Below, piece by piece: positions 49,835 through 57,789 of a stretch of DNA of 64,000 bases. Location: the NCBI GenBank assembly GCA_015056055.1, contig SVHC01000001.1, forward strand, positions 119,157-183,156, in the 5' to 3' direction. Position 1 is the first letter of the stretch. Each line of letters starts with the position of its first letter. The DNA is from Clostridiales bacterium (GTDB lineage: Bacteria; Bacillota; Clostridia; Christensenellales; Aristaeellaceae). The notes under the pieces were generated by a model. That model was not told where the DNA came from. It made no database searches and was given only the letters and a program-made list of their open reading frames with translations. The position numbers and the translations under genes were made by a program.

Positions 49835-52564
49835 ATGATTTACGGATTTACTGCGCGAGATAATGACCTTGGCGGATATTCCATAAAGAATGCTCTGGAC
49901 GGTATTCGTGCCTGGTACATTTTTGCAAAGACCGACGCGACCGAAGTAAAGGTATATGCCAACGGCAACGCAGTGGCAACCGAAGGCGCATCTCTTCCCG
50001 GCGGCTGGTACATGGCCGGTATGGTCATGCTGCCCAAGGGAGAGCATGTGATCGACGTTGAATCTGCCTGTGCCATCGAGCGCGTCATGATCGCAGACAC
50101 CGAAATCGAGGCCGACAGCGAAGACGGTCTGACCCGCGCATGGGAAAACCGCGCAGGCCAGCCGACCTTTGAGCAGGACCGCGTAAGCTACACCGGCAAG
50201 GATCTGAAGCTCCTGCGCCGCCACGGCTTTGTTATGCATCAGCTGAAGGACTCCCAGGCCATGGCAGCCCCGTCCGGTATGCCTCTGGGCGGCATCGGCG
50301 CGGGCAAGGTTGAAGTTGCACGCACGGGCCAGCTGACTGCCTTCACCGGCAACAACAACCAGGACTCCCCCGTATACCGCATGCCGGGCAGCTACTTTGC
50401 CATCGGCGTAGTGGGCGAGGAGCTGCGCGCGGCACGCCTTCTGCAGACCGAGGTTGTGGATCAGGAACTGCTTCCCGCAGCCGGTATCGAGATCAACGAA
50501 AAGTATCCCTTCGGCGAGTACAAGTACAATGTAAATCCCCTGCCGGTGGACGTCACCATGAAGGCATTCTCCGCTCACGTTCCGGGCGACGAAAAGGCTT
50601 CCAGCATGCCGGCAGTCTACTTTGATTTCACCATCAAGAGCCGCGACACCGTTTCCCCGCTGAAGTACGCTCTGGCCTTCTCCTGGGAAAACCTGATCAA
50701 CGTCGGCGGCAGCATGAAGTTCCCGTCCAACTCCGGCCGCGTTCTGCCCCTGTGCTATCACACCTGGAACGCTTCCTATGTATGGAGCGATCGCCGCAAG
50801 AACCATGCCGAGGCGGGCGAGAATTCCATCCGCTTCTTCGCCGATGACGACCGCGGCAATCCCGCTTCCTTCGGCGAGCACATGATCTGGTGCTCCGATA
50901 AGAACGCTCTGGTCATCCCGGACCGCAGCCTGGAAGAGGACGAGTTCAACTTCGGCCGCGCACTGGCCACCTGCTTCGACGGCGGCTTCACCCCGACCGA
51001 TGACGGCGAATTCCGCGCCGGTGCTCTGGTATCCATTAAGGAACTGCAGCCCTGCGAGGAAGCACACGTTTCCTTCGTGCTGTGCTGGTACATGCCGCAC
51101 ATGCCCGTAACCGCAGGCGACGTGGGCGTATATTACAAGAACTTCTTTGGCAACGTCAAGGAAATCCTCGACAAGGCTCTGGAAGTAAAGGAAGACGTTC
51201 TGACCGCATCCGCATGCGTGAATGACATGGTCAACGATTCCGACCTGCCCGAGTGGTTCAAGACCCGCCTGCTCAACGACCGCTTCGTAGCCGACACCGG
51301 CACCTGGTTCGCAGCGGACGGCACCTTCTCCGTCAACGAGGCTCCCACCGGCATGTCCGGCTGCCTGGGCACGCTCGACCAGCGCGCCGCATCCCAGGGC
51401 TACTGGTGCACCTTCTTCCCGAAGCTGGACGATATGGAGCTGGAGCTCTTCCGTCTGAGCCAGGCAGAAAACGGCCTGTGCAGCCACGATATCGGCTTCT
51501 CCGAGATTCTGACCCGCCCCACCGTCAACACCCTGTGGCCTGACCTTGCGGCGGCATACGTATATCAGGTATATCATCACTGGCAGCGCACCGGCGATAC
51601 CGAGTTCATCAACCGCCACTATCCGCATGTGAAGAAGGCCGTTGCATGGGCTTCCACCTTCGACGATGCAGACTGCGGCATCCCGTACATCAAGCGCGGC
51701 CGCGGCACCACCTATGACAACCAGCACTGGGAAGGCGTCAACTCCTTCATCGCCAGCGTTTACATGGCAATGATGTTCCTCGCCGCCGATATGGCAAAGA
51801 CCCTCGGCGACAACGACGCAGCCGAGTACGAGAAGATGGCCATCCGCGCACGCGATTCCCGCCTGGAGCTGCTCTGGGACAATGAGAAGCGCTACTTCAA
51901 GAACGCTTACGTCAACAAGACCGGCGAAAGCGACACCAGCTGCTTCATCGCTTCCCTCGCAGGCGACTGGTATCTGCAGACCGCAGGCATCGAGTCCGGT
52001 ATCCCGGCAGACATTCTGGAGGATGCAGCCCGCTCCATCCTGCGCGAGTGCTACGGCGATCACGGCATGACCGACCAGGCAGGCCGCAAGAATACCCCCG
52101 CATTCATGCAGTACCCCGCAGCTTACTACTGCGCTCCCACCGCATATCTGGGACTTGCTGACGAGGCCTTCGCCGCCATGAAGACCAATGATGATATCGT
52201 TCTTACCGCTCCGTCCAACCACTTCATTCAGGGCCTGACCTACTGGTTCGACGGCGGCCCCCGCTGGGCGCTCCCCTACTACATGACCGCTCCCGCAACC
52301 TGGAACTTCCTCGATTCCCTCAGCGGCCTCATCTGCGATAAGCGCACCGGCACCCTCACCGTTTCTCCCAAGATCAAGGGCAAGATCCCGGTATTCACCC
52401 AGGATTCCTGGTTCACTCTCGAGGTCGAGGATGATTTCATCCGCTTCAACCCCGTTAAGGCTCAGGCTAAGGCCGAGTTCACCACCGTTATCGTAAACGG
52501 CGTAAAGCATGAGTATCGCCCCGGCTTCAACCCCGGCGAACAGATGCTCACCATCAAGCTGTAA
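49835..52564 (+). CDS. GH116-like glucosylceramidase/beta-glucosidase family enzyme
   Basis: A 909-residue protein with an N-terminal beta-sandwich (GBA2_N-like, about 120-440, with the GMPLGGIGAGKVEV opening typical of the family) and a C-terminal alpha/alpha-toroid (DUF608, about 480-860). Asp628 in TTYDNQHWEG fits the family's TYD acid/base motif. The first 110 residues form an extra beta domain. No signal peptide, so it acts in the cytoplasm on beta-glucosides, beta-xylosides or similar. Codon use is heavily biased to C-ending favoured codons, like tig and secA, suggesting high expression. The ribosome site is GAGGGG. A terminator follows. Confidence 0.83.
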   Translation: MIYGFTARDNDLGGYSIKNALDGIRAWYIFAKTDATEVKVYANGNAVATEGASLPGGWYMAGMVMLPKGEHVIDVESACAIERVMIADTEIEADSEDGLTRAWENRAGQPTFEQDRVSYTGKDLKLLRRHGFVMHQLKDSQAMAAPSGMPLGGIGAGKVEVARTGQLTAFTGNNNQDSPVYRMPGSYFAIGVVGEELRAARLLQTEVVDQELLPAAGIEINEKYPFGEYKYNVNPLPVDVTMKAFSAHVPGDEKASSMPAVYFDFTIKSRDTVSPLKYALAFSWENLINVGGSMKFPSNSGRVLPLCYHTWNASYVWSDRRKNHAEAGENSIRFFADDDRGNPASFGEHMIWCSDKNALVIPDRSLEEDEFNFGRALATCFDGGFTPTDDGEFRAGALVSIKELQPCEEAHVSFVLCWYMPHMPVTAGDVGVYYKNFFGNVKEILDKALEVKEDVLTASACVNDMVNDSDLPEWFKTRLLNDRFVADTGTWFAADGTFSVNEAPTGMSGCLGTLDQRAASQGYWCTFFPKLDDMELELFRLSQAENGLCSHDIGFSEILTRPTVNTLWPDLAAAYVYQVYHHWQRTGDTEFINRHYPHVKKAVAWASTFDDADCGIPYIKRGRGTTYDNQHWEGVNSFIASVYMAMMFLAADMAKTLGDNDAAEYEKMAIRARDSRLELLWDNEKRYFKNAYVNKTGESDTSCFIASLAGDWYLQTAGIESGIPADILEDAARSILRECYGDHGMTDQAGRKNTPAFMQYPAAYYCAPTAYLGLADEAFAAMKTNDDIVLTAPSNHFIQGLTYWFDGGPRWALPYYMTAPATWNFLDSLSGLICDKRTGTLTVSPKIKGKIPVFTQDSWFTLEVEDDFIRFNPVKAQAKAEFTTVIVNGVKHEYRPGFNPGEQMLTIKL

Positions 52565-52580
52565 TATAGAATCTGCTTCC

Positions 52581-52614
52581 CAAAGGCACCGGTCAATCTG
52601 GCCGGTGCCTTTTA
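52581..52614 (+). terminator. Terminator of the GH116-like gene
   Basis: A stem AAAGGCACCGG with CCGGTGCCTTT (52602-52612) and a following T-run, 18 bases after the stop codon. Confidence 0.88.
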
Positions 52615-52631
52615 TGGCTTCGTACCGGACT

Positions 52632-52700
52632 CAGCTAACACTGGTCTGGTGTTCCGGAACTGCGGAACTCTTTGGCCTCCGAGTTTGCACTGAGCTATGC
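52632..52700 (-). repeat. Degenerate family R remnant
   Basis: On the minus strand it keeps GGAGGCC, TCCGCAGTTCCGGAACAC and a reduced hairpin 3 (AACAC with GTGTT), but has lost the GAGGACA phrase. Confidence 0.5.
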
Positions 52701-52709
52701 CGGGAATAT

Positions 52710-52760
52710 CTCCCTCCGTCTTTTGCTTCGCAAAATCCACCTCCCTCGTCAGAGGGAGGC
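52710..52760. repeat. Palindromic repeat family P
   Basis: CTCCCTCCGTC, a TTTTGC-ttc-GCAAAA hairpin, TCCA, CCTCCCTC-gtcag-AGGGAGG. The internal hairpin differs from other P copies but is still paired. Confidence 0.7.
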
Positions 52761-52840
52761 CTGATGAGCAGTTGCTTTTTCGGTTCTTGATGACGTAAAT
52801 GTCTAAAAGCTGCTGATCCGTTAGGCTCCCTCTGATGAGG

Positions 52841-52946
52841 GACGAACGAAGCGCGCGCCCAGTGGGCGATGCAGCGCGCAGTAAGTCCAATGAGCAAGGA
52901 AGCGCGGCAAGCCTTAGCGATGCCGGGCGACTATTGCGAATTGAGG
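52841..52946 (+). repeat. Structured repeat Q, copy 2
   Basis: It is the closest match to the copy at 37907 (identical over the first 29 bases) and is preceded by a P-type CCCTCTGATGAGGG palindrome. It lies between the GH116-like gene and the replication module; no gene is seen in 52615-52996. Confidence 0.75.
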
Positions 52947-52996
52947 AAGGCTGGCAGTGAACCCGAAGGGTGAACTGACTGAGGGAGAGATACACT

Positions 52997-53119
52997 ATGC
53001 AAACAAAAAAACCTCACCCCAGTCTTCAGTCACTTCGGTCACTTCAGTCACTTGAGGGCGTTCCGGTCATACCGCACGACCGGAACGACCGTGGAGTGCA
53101 AACAGGCAGCCTGCGTTGA
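52997..53119 (+). CDS. Doubtful 40-residue ORF over the left iterons
   Basis: An ATG frame with GGGAGAG upstream whose middle is encoded by the three 9-bp repeats, giving a SLQSLRSLQSLE pattern. Nothing resembles a known protein. The repeats are better explained as DNA sites, so expression is doubtful. Confidence 0.2.
   Translation: MQTKKPHPSLQSLRSLQSLEGVPVIPHDRNDRGVQTGSLR
53027..53053 (-). repeat. Left iterons: three 9-bp repeats
   Basis: Three abutting copies of CRGTCACTT. They are the reverse complement of the right-hand set at 53215-53241, giving two inverted triplets of AAGTGACYR, 161 bases apart. Confidence 0.8.
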
Positions 53120-53165
53120 TAGTATATACTCTTATATAATATATACATATATAATTATATAAGAG
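53061..53165. other. Origin-like core: GC palindrome and AT-rich palindrome
   Basis: TTCCGGTC (53061-53068) pairs with GACCGGAA (53078-53085). Then comes a very AT-rich stretch in which CTCTTATATAAT (53129-53140) pairs perfectly with ATTATATAAGAG (53154-53165). Both lie between the inverted iterons, next to genes for a primase and a RepA-like ATPase. This is the layout of an iteron origin with a melting region; function is inferred. Confidence 0.55.
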
Positions 53166-53214
53166 GCAGGGACGTTCTGTCAGAATGAAAGGAACGAAGG
53201 AAACGCGGGAGCAA

Positions 53215-53241
53215 AAGTGACCAAAGTGACCAAAGTGACTG
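53215..53241 (+). repeat. Right iterons: three 9-bp repeats
   Basis: AAGTGACCA, AAGTGACCA, AAGTGACTG in tandem, ending five bases before the stop codon of the RepA-like gene; a partial GTGACT follows. Confidence 0.8.
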
Positions 53242-53245
53242 GTGA

Positions 53246-54433
53246 CTACACCGCGGTATTCAGTGTTGTTTGTATTGCGGTACTCTTGGCAGCGTGTATG
53301 CGGGTCAGATGTACCCCGCGAACGCGACCGTTATCCAGGCGAATATTGGAACTAAGTCCAATCCCCTCATACTCCATCAGCTGCGGCGCAAGGGTTCTGA
53401 GCTTTTTTGCCAGATCGCGAGAGTCGGTTGCGGGAGGATAGCCGATAAATTCCGTAGCTTCAGCCATCAGAGCATCATATCCAATACGGGCTCCGCCTGG
53501 ATTCTTATCCAGAAGCTTTCTTAAGCAGTCCACCAGAGGGTCATCCATATACGCGCGCAGGGCGAAGTAGGTATCGGCGTCCTTTCCGACCATGCGCCAC
53601 TGGCAGCGGGCGGTTTCAAAGTGCAGGGCAAGGTTTGCCATTTCCACGTCGCGACCGGTCACAAGCAGGCGCGCATCATCAGAATTGCGTTCGCGGGCGA
53701 GCACGATGGAAGTATCCGCCGCGCCGGTCAGGCCGGAAGAGCCGGAAATGCGCTCGAACGGGTCGCCGGAATCAAAAGTGCCCGTCTTTCTGAGGTGATG
53801 CACGATCACAAGGGCGATGTGGTTCTTCTTTGCCCAGTTGTGCAGGGGAGTCATGATGTTGTAGTCCGCCTCGTAGGCGTTGGCGCCGCCTTTCTGCGTG
53901 GGGCGTATCTTCTGCAGCGTATCGATCACCACCAGCCGCCCGTCCGGATTGCGGCTGCGCCAGTCGTCCAGCTGCTCGATCAGACCGGTATCCAGCGCGC
54001 GCATCTCGGTTGCAATGCTGAACCGCGGCGACATCTTGTGCCCCTGTTTCAGAAGGCGGGTATGTACGCGGTCAAAACTGTCCTCAAGAGCCAGATAGAA
54101 TACCCCGCCCGGCAGCGTTTTTCGCCCCAGAAAGGGCAGCCCGTCCGCCACGCTTGCGCACATATCCAGCACCATCCAGCTTTTGCCCATCTTCGGCGCG
54201 CCGCAAAGCAGCGTAAGCCCCTCTACGATCAGGTCTTCAACAATGTGCACGGGCTTTTCCGGCGGGTTCGCCGCCAGCTCATGCGCGGATTTGCTGTTTG
54301 CACCCAATAGGTGCGTCTGTCGGTTCGTTGCGTCCGCGTCGTCCGCATCCCGGAACAGCGCGGAAATGTCTTCATCCACTTCGGCAAAATCGCGAAGAAT
54401 ATCGTTTATAGTGTTCGGGTCAAATTCGTTCAA
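53246..54433 (-). CDS. RepA-like RecA-fold ATPase (AAA_25), mobile-element replicative helicase candidate
   Basis: A 395-residue protein with a RecA-type core: Walker A GAPKMGKS (78-85), a second acidic patch LALEDSFDRV, Walker B RLVVIDTLQK (166-175) and IVHHLRKTG. This matches AAA_25 proteins of plasmids and phages, including the RepA helicase type of RSF1010. The C-terminal 130 residues look like a winged-helix DNA-binding part. The start is a TTG at 54433 that overlaps the stop of the primase-like gene (TTGA), so translation is coupled; AAAGGAG lies 11 bases upstream. It would unwind DNA at the adjacent iteron region. No integrase, relaxase or capsid gene accompanies it, so the element is minimal or decayed. 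Confidence 0.78.
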   Translation of the reverse strand: MNEFDPNTINDILRDFAEVDEDISALFRDADDADATNRQTHLLGANSKSAHELAANPPEKPVHIVEDLIVEGLTLLCGAPKMGKSWMVLDMCASVADGLPFLGRKTLPGGVFYLALEDSFDRVHTRLLKQGHKMSPRFSIATEMRALDTGLIEQLDDWRSRNPDGRLVVIDTLQKIRPTQKGGANAYEADYNIMTPLHNWAKKNHIALVIVHHLRKTGTFDSGDPFERISGSSGLTGAADTSIVLARERNSDDARLLVTGRDVEMANLALHFETARCQWRMVGKDADTYFALRAYMDDPLVDCLRKLLDKNPGGARIGYDALMAEATEFIGYPPATDSRDLAKKLRTLAPQLMEYEGIGLSSNIRLDNGRVRGVHLTRIHAAKSTAIQTTLNTAV

Positions 54434-55008
54434 GTGTTTTCTATCTCCTTTAAATTCAGTGAATGTTGTGCCGCCGCCAGTGCCGATAGGGCACGGGTGA
54501 AGGCCGGGTCGTCCATGGTTTCCGGGGTAAAATGCGAAAGTTCCTCCTGCGCCTTGTGCAGTACGCCGCATACGGCTGAGTTCATTTTCGCAATGTGTTT
54601 GCTTCTGGCGTCTGGCCTCCCTTGTGTAAAGGGAGGTGGCGCGGCGTAAGCCGTGCCGGAGGGATTGCCTTTGTAGCAGCTCCGATTCGCGCCGTACTGC
54701 GCTGCTTCCCTCTGCGGGGAAAAATCACCCTCCAGGCCGAAATCCCCGGCAAGCCGCAAAACCGCCTCCTTCGGGGAAAGATGGAATATCCGCTCGTACA
54801 GCCGGATGGCGTCGCCGCCTTCGTGGCAGCCGAAGCAGTAAAATCCTCTGTCCCCTTCGTAAAGGCACAGGCTCGCCGTTTTTTCCCCGTGCATGGGGCA
54901 TTTTGCCCAGCCGCGTGCGCCGCGCATCCGCATGGGAAGCCCCGCGCGCCTTGCCGCTTCCTGAACGGGGATTTTGCGTGCAAGGTCAAATAAATTCTGA
55001 TTTGGCAT
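54430..55008 (-). CDS. CHC2 zinc-finger primase-like protein with an in-frame repeat insertion
   Basis: A 192-residue protein with a DnaG-type CHC2 zinc finger: Cys37, His40, Cys58 and Cys61 in AKCPMHGEK and FYCFGCHEGGDAI. The TOPRIM catalytic domain of primase is absent, so it may bind single-stranded DNA or help a separate primase. Residues about 113-133 (NPSGTAYAAPPPFTQGRPD) are encoded by a family P repeat (54612-54668), inserted without breaking the frame. The ATG at 55008 follows GGAGG. It is coupled to the RepA-like gene. A LexA-like box lies just upstream of its likely promoter. Confidence 0.78.
   Translation of the reverse strand: MPNQNLFDLARKIPVQEAARRAGLPMRMRGARGWAKCPMHGEKTASLCLYEGDRGFYCFGCHEGGDAIRLYERIFHLSPKEAVLRLAGDFGLEGDFSPQREAAQYGANRSCYKGNPSGTAYAAPPPFTQGRPDARSKHIAKMNSAVCGVLHKAQEELSHFTPETMDDPAFTRALSALAAAQHSLNLKEIENT
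54612..54668 (-). repeat. Family P repeat inside the primase-like gene
   Basis: On the minus strand it reads TCCCTCCGGCACGGC, a loop, GCCGCGCCA, then CCTCCCTT-tacac-AAGGGAGG, the same order as the intergenic copy at 25778. Its 57 bases are a multiple of three. Confidence 0.8.
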
Positions 55009-55038
55009 AAAAGCTACCTCCATTTGTAGTTTGCCTCT

Positions 55039-55060
55039 ATTATGCACGAATGAACGTTCG
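55039..55060 (-). promoter_or_regulatory. Possible -10 box and LexA-like operator of the replication module
   Basis: Minus-strand CATAAT (55044-55039) lies before the primase-like gene. Directly upstream is CGAATGAACGTTCG (55047-55060, plus strand), which fits 12 of 14 positions of the Bacillus LexA/DinR consensus CGAACRNRYGTTYC. A repressor there would block the promoter. Confidence 0.45.
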
Positions 55061-55136
55061 AATTTCTACCCGAACGCCTGAGAAACATCACTGCCGGAAA
55101 TAATGTTTGCGGAATGTGCCTTTCGTAAAGAAATTG

Positions 55137-55165
55137 TTGACGGGCTGCGGCACAGCGAATATAAT
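55137..55165 (+). promoter_or_regulatory. Sigma-A promoter of the 763-residue glycosidase-like gene
   Basis: TTGACG (55137-55142) and TATAAT (55160-55165) with 17 bases between, 75 bases before the start codon. Confidence 0.85.
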
Positions 55166-55240
55166 AGAAACAATGAGGTGTTGTGTTCTCGTCCATTATG
55201 ATTCAGAATGCTTGCAATACCATAATTTTGGAGGAATCCT

Positions 55241-57532
55241 ATGTTCACTCAATACGAAGGCAAATGGAATGAAGAAATAAACGTATGCGGAATTCCGTTC
55301 AAGGTGTTCCGGAATAAAGAAACCGAACTGATTGACATGATCGAGATGCCGAACCATCACGGTTCGGAGATTCCTTTTACCGGCAAGTGCGAGGCGCTGT
55401 TTTTCCTGGGCATGTCGGTCACGCAGTGGTACTGCAGCGACTGGTGGGGCAAGAAGGAAGTGGAGTACAACCATTCCGAGCGCGTATTTGTGGGCAGCCG
55501 CATGGCGCACGGCAAGGTGGTTTACACCGACAACAGCGAGGACTATTTTGAACTGATCTTCGGCGTGAACTGCTGGAGCTACAAGCTTTTCTGCAAACCG
55601 AACGAAAAGGAAAAATGGCCCTGGGGCGCGCCGTATGACGAGCCGTTCAAAAGCGACCCGGCGGCAAAGGCTCTGCTTGATGCTTCCCTCAAGCTGATGG
55701 AGAACCCCTCCGATGATTATGAAATGGGAAATAAGTGGATATTCGGCCTGCGCACGAACCCCAAAAAGACTGTGCACCATCTGAAATTCTGCCATTTCAA
55801 GATCAAGAACGAGCGCATCTTCATCTCCGGCATCACGGGCGTGAACGCCGGTGAAACGCTTGACCCCGCATGGAAAACCATGTGCCAGCAGGATTTTATC
55901 TCCCGCAGCTGGTTTAATGATGCCGACCGCCTGATGCATCGCCTGTACACCTTCGCCGACTGCATCCCGGACAGGGTGCCGCTTGAGGAAATCGAGGACT
56001 TCGATGCGCCGGACATCCGCTTTGCCGGTTCCTCTTCCGCGTCCATCTATACGAATGTTTACCGCAAGAACATCATGGACATGGCGAAGAACAAAATCAG
56101 CGAGGACGGCTCAATGCACACTTCCTCGCTGAATACATACAACTTTGGCGATTATTACGGCATGGGCACCTTCAAGGCCGCCGAAAGCTACTATTATGAG
56201 CTGGTTTCCCGCGACGTGGGACGCACGCTCACCGAGCTTGTCAACGTGGGCTACACAGATCGGCAGAAGAAGTCCATGGAGCTGCTGGAAAAATATCTGT
56301 ATGAGTATCTTGGCGATACATGCCCCGTTCCGCACTGGAGGCGCGTTGCCAACCGCAAACCGAACGAGTACGGCATGGGCGTAGGCGAGGATGCATGGGA
56401 AAACGACGGTCACGGCTCGCTGATGATGTTCATCTACTCCATGTACAACAAGGGCGTGCTCGGCGTGGATTGGATCAACGAGCACAAAAAGATGCTCATC
56501 GACGCGGGCGAGTACGTCATGTGGCAGCTGGAAAACCCCGAAAAGTCGCACTATGACAAGGTGCTGTATTCCTATTCCGAAGCCAGCGACATGTGCTACG
56601 GCGGATATGATCTGTTCTCGAACATCCTCGTTGCAGCCGGGCTTGACGGCTTTGCGCGCATGATGGATGCGGCGGGCGACAGGGACATTGCCGAGCGCTT
56701 CAAAAAGGGCAGCGAGATGATCCGCCTGGGCGTTGATCAGGTGTTCACCATGAAGCATCCCCGATACGGTGAGATCTTCGTCGATGCGTTCAACGGCCTG
56801 TGGACGTACGATTACAAGCGCTTCTGCGATACCTTCATGCACAGCGACCTCGACGGCTACGATATGGCTAGCGATAAGCCGCAGCTGTATGAAAAGCTCG
56901 TGCGCACCTTTGAAGCGCAGGTGGACGAGGGCTATTACAATCCCTTCTCCGGCGGTCAGATGGGCTACGGTCAGGGCTATCTCACGGTCGCTGCCATCAT
57001 GCTCGACCGCTATGACGAATTCACCGACTGCATGGACGCCATCGCCGGCGAGTGCTACCACGCATACGATCACAACTATATCGTGCCCGAGGGCGTGATC
57101 CATCACGGCTCCGGCCGTTACTGGTTCCGCCAGCACGATCTGGGCAACGGCGTGCAGCAGGCCGAAACCGTCAAGTGCACGCGTTTGCTTCTGGGCATCG
57201 ACGATGTGAACTATAAGCGCGGTATCCGCCTGATTCCCAGATTGCCCCTGAACTGGTCTTCCATGGATGCAAAGGATTTCCCCGTGCGCACCGTGGACGG
57301 CGTGAAGAAGATTGCTTTCCGTTATGAGCGCGTCACCGAGCTGCCCGACTACTGCACCGTGTTCGCATGCGATGAGTCCGACGCCTATGCAGCTACCTGG
57401 TCCGAGGATATGGATGTGTCCTACATCCGCATGGGCCCCTTCGCAACCGAGGACGTGGAAGTCACCGGCGGCACCATCCAGAAGGTCGAAAAGCTGGGCG
57501 ACTGGTGGTTTGCACAAATTGTCCCTTGCTGA
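55241..57532 (+). CDS. Putative alpha/alpha-toroid glycosidase, family not recognised
   Basis: A 763-residue cytoplasmic protein. The first 260 residues look beta-rich; from about 270 to 660 the sequence has the helical-pair rhythm and aromatic/acidic patches of six-hairpin glycosidases (NDGHGSLMMFIYSMYNKGV, FNGLWTYDYKRF, YNPFSGGQMGYGQGYL, HHGSGRYWFRQHDLGNGVQQ). The last 100 residues are a beta domain with RLIPRLPLNW and GPFATEDVEVTGG, shared with the next gene. Glu or Asp residues in these patches are candidate catalysts. Substrate unknown. The ribosome site is GGAGG. It has its own promoter, facing away from the replication module. Confidence 0.65.
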   Translation: MFTQYEGKWNEEINVCGIPFKVFRNKETELIDMIEMPNHHGSEIPFTGKCEALFFLGMSVTQWYCSDWWGKKEVEYNHSERVFVGSRMAHGKVVYTDNSEDYFELIFGVNCWSYKLFCKPNEKEKWPWGAPYDEPFKSDPAAKALLDASLKLMENPSDDYEMGNKWIFGLRTNPKKTVHHLKFCHFKIKNERIFISGITGVNAGETLDPAWKTMCQQDFISRSWFNDADRLMHRLYTFADCIPDRVPLEEIEDFDAPDIRFAGSSSASIYTNVYRKNIMDMAKNKISEDGSMHTSSLNTYNFGDYYGMGTFKAAESYYYELVSRDVGRTLTELVNVGYTDRQKKSMELLEKYLYEYLGDTCPVPHWRRVANRKPNEYGMGVGEDAWENDGHGSLMMFIYSMYNKGVLGVDWINEHKKMLIDAGEYVMWQLENPEKSHYDKVLYSYSEASDMCYGGYDLFSNILVAAGLDGFARMMDAAGDRDIAERFKKGSEMIRLGVDQVFTMKHPRYGEIFVDAFNGLWTYDYKRFCDTFMHSDLDGYDMASDKPQLYEKLVRTFEAQVDEGYYNPFSGGQMGYGQGYLTVAAIMLDRYDEFTDCMDAIAGECYHAYDHNYIVPEGVIHHGSGRYWFRQHDLGNGVQQAETVKCTRLLLGIDDVNYKRGIRLIPRLPLNWSSMDAKDFPVRTVDGVKKIAFRYERVTELPDYCTVFACDESDAYAATWSEDMDVSYIRMGPFATEDVEVTGGTIQKVEKLGDWWFAQIVPC

Positions 57533-57544
57533 TAAATGGCGTGT

Positions 57545-57765
57545 CGCCACTGCGCAAGCGAAGCGTAGGGCAGTGCGTTAAGGGAGGCCGCGAAGCGGCT
57601 GGAGGGATGAGGACAGCGCAAAGCGCTCCGCATCCGAAGGCTGAGCGAAGCGAAGCTGGAACTCCAAGGACAGCCCAAAGGGCTCCGCAGGAGTGGAACA
57701 TTGCCTCACGAAGTGAAGGGCAATGCGAAGTGACGGAACATTGCGCAAGCAAAGCGTAGGGCAAT
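57545..57765 (+). repeat. Family R repeats between the two toroid-glycosidase genes
   Basis: Order: a lone hairpin 3 (CACTGC/GCAGTG), hairpin 1 GCCGC-gaa-GCGGC, GAGGACA with hairpin 2 AGCGC-aaa-GCGCT (57615-57627), then AGGACA with AGCCC-aaa-GGGCT (57673-57685), CCGCAG, hairpin 3 CATTGC/GCAATG with inner CAC-gaa-GTG, and another CATTGC/GCAATG unit. Confidence 0.78.
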
Positions 57766-57789
57766 GCGACCAAAGAAAGGAGTATAAAC

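Noticed and set aside
49805-52510. A 901-codon open frame antisense to the GH116-like gene, and similar long antisense frames over secA (59817-62528) and GH3
   Set aside because: They mirror genes with strongly C- and G-biased third positions, which removes stops on the other strand. The translations are low in family motifs and lack ribosome sites.
55197-55240. The replication module extending into the 763-residue gene
   Set aside because: That gene has its own consensus promoter facing away, and its content fits the sugar island, so the module boundary is placed near 55.1 kb.
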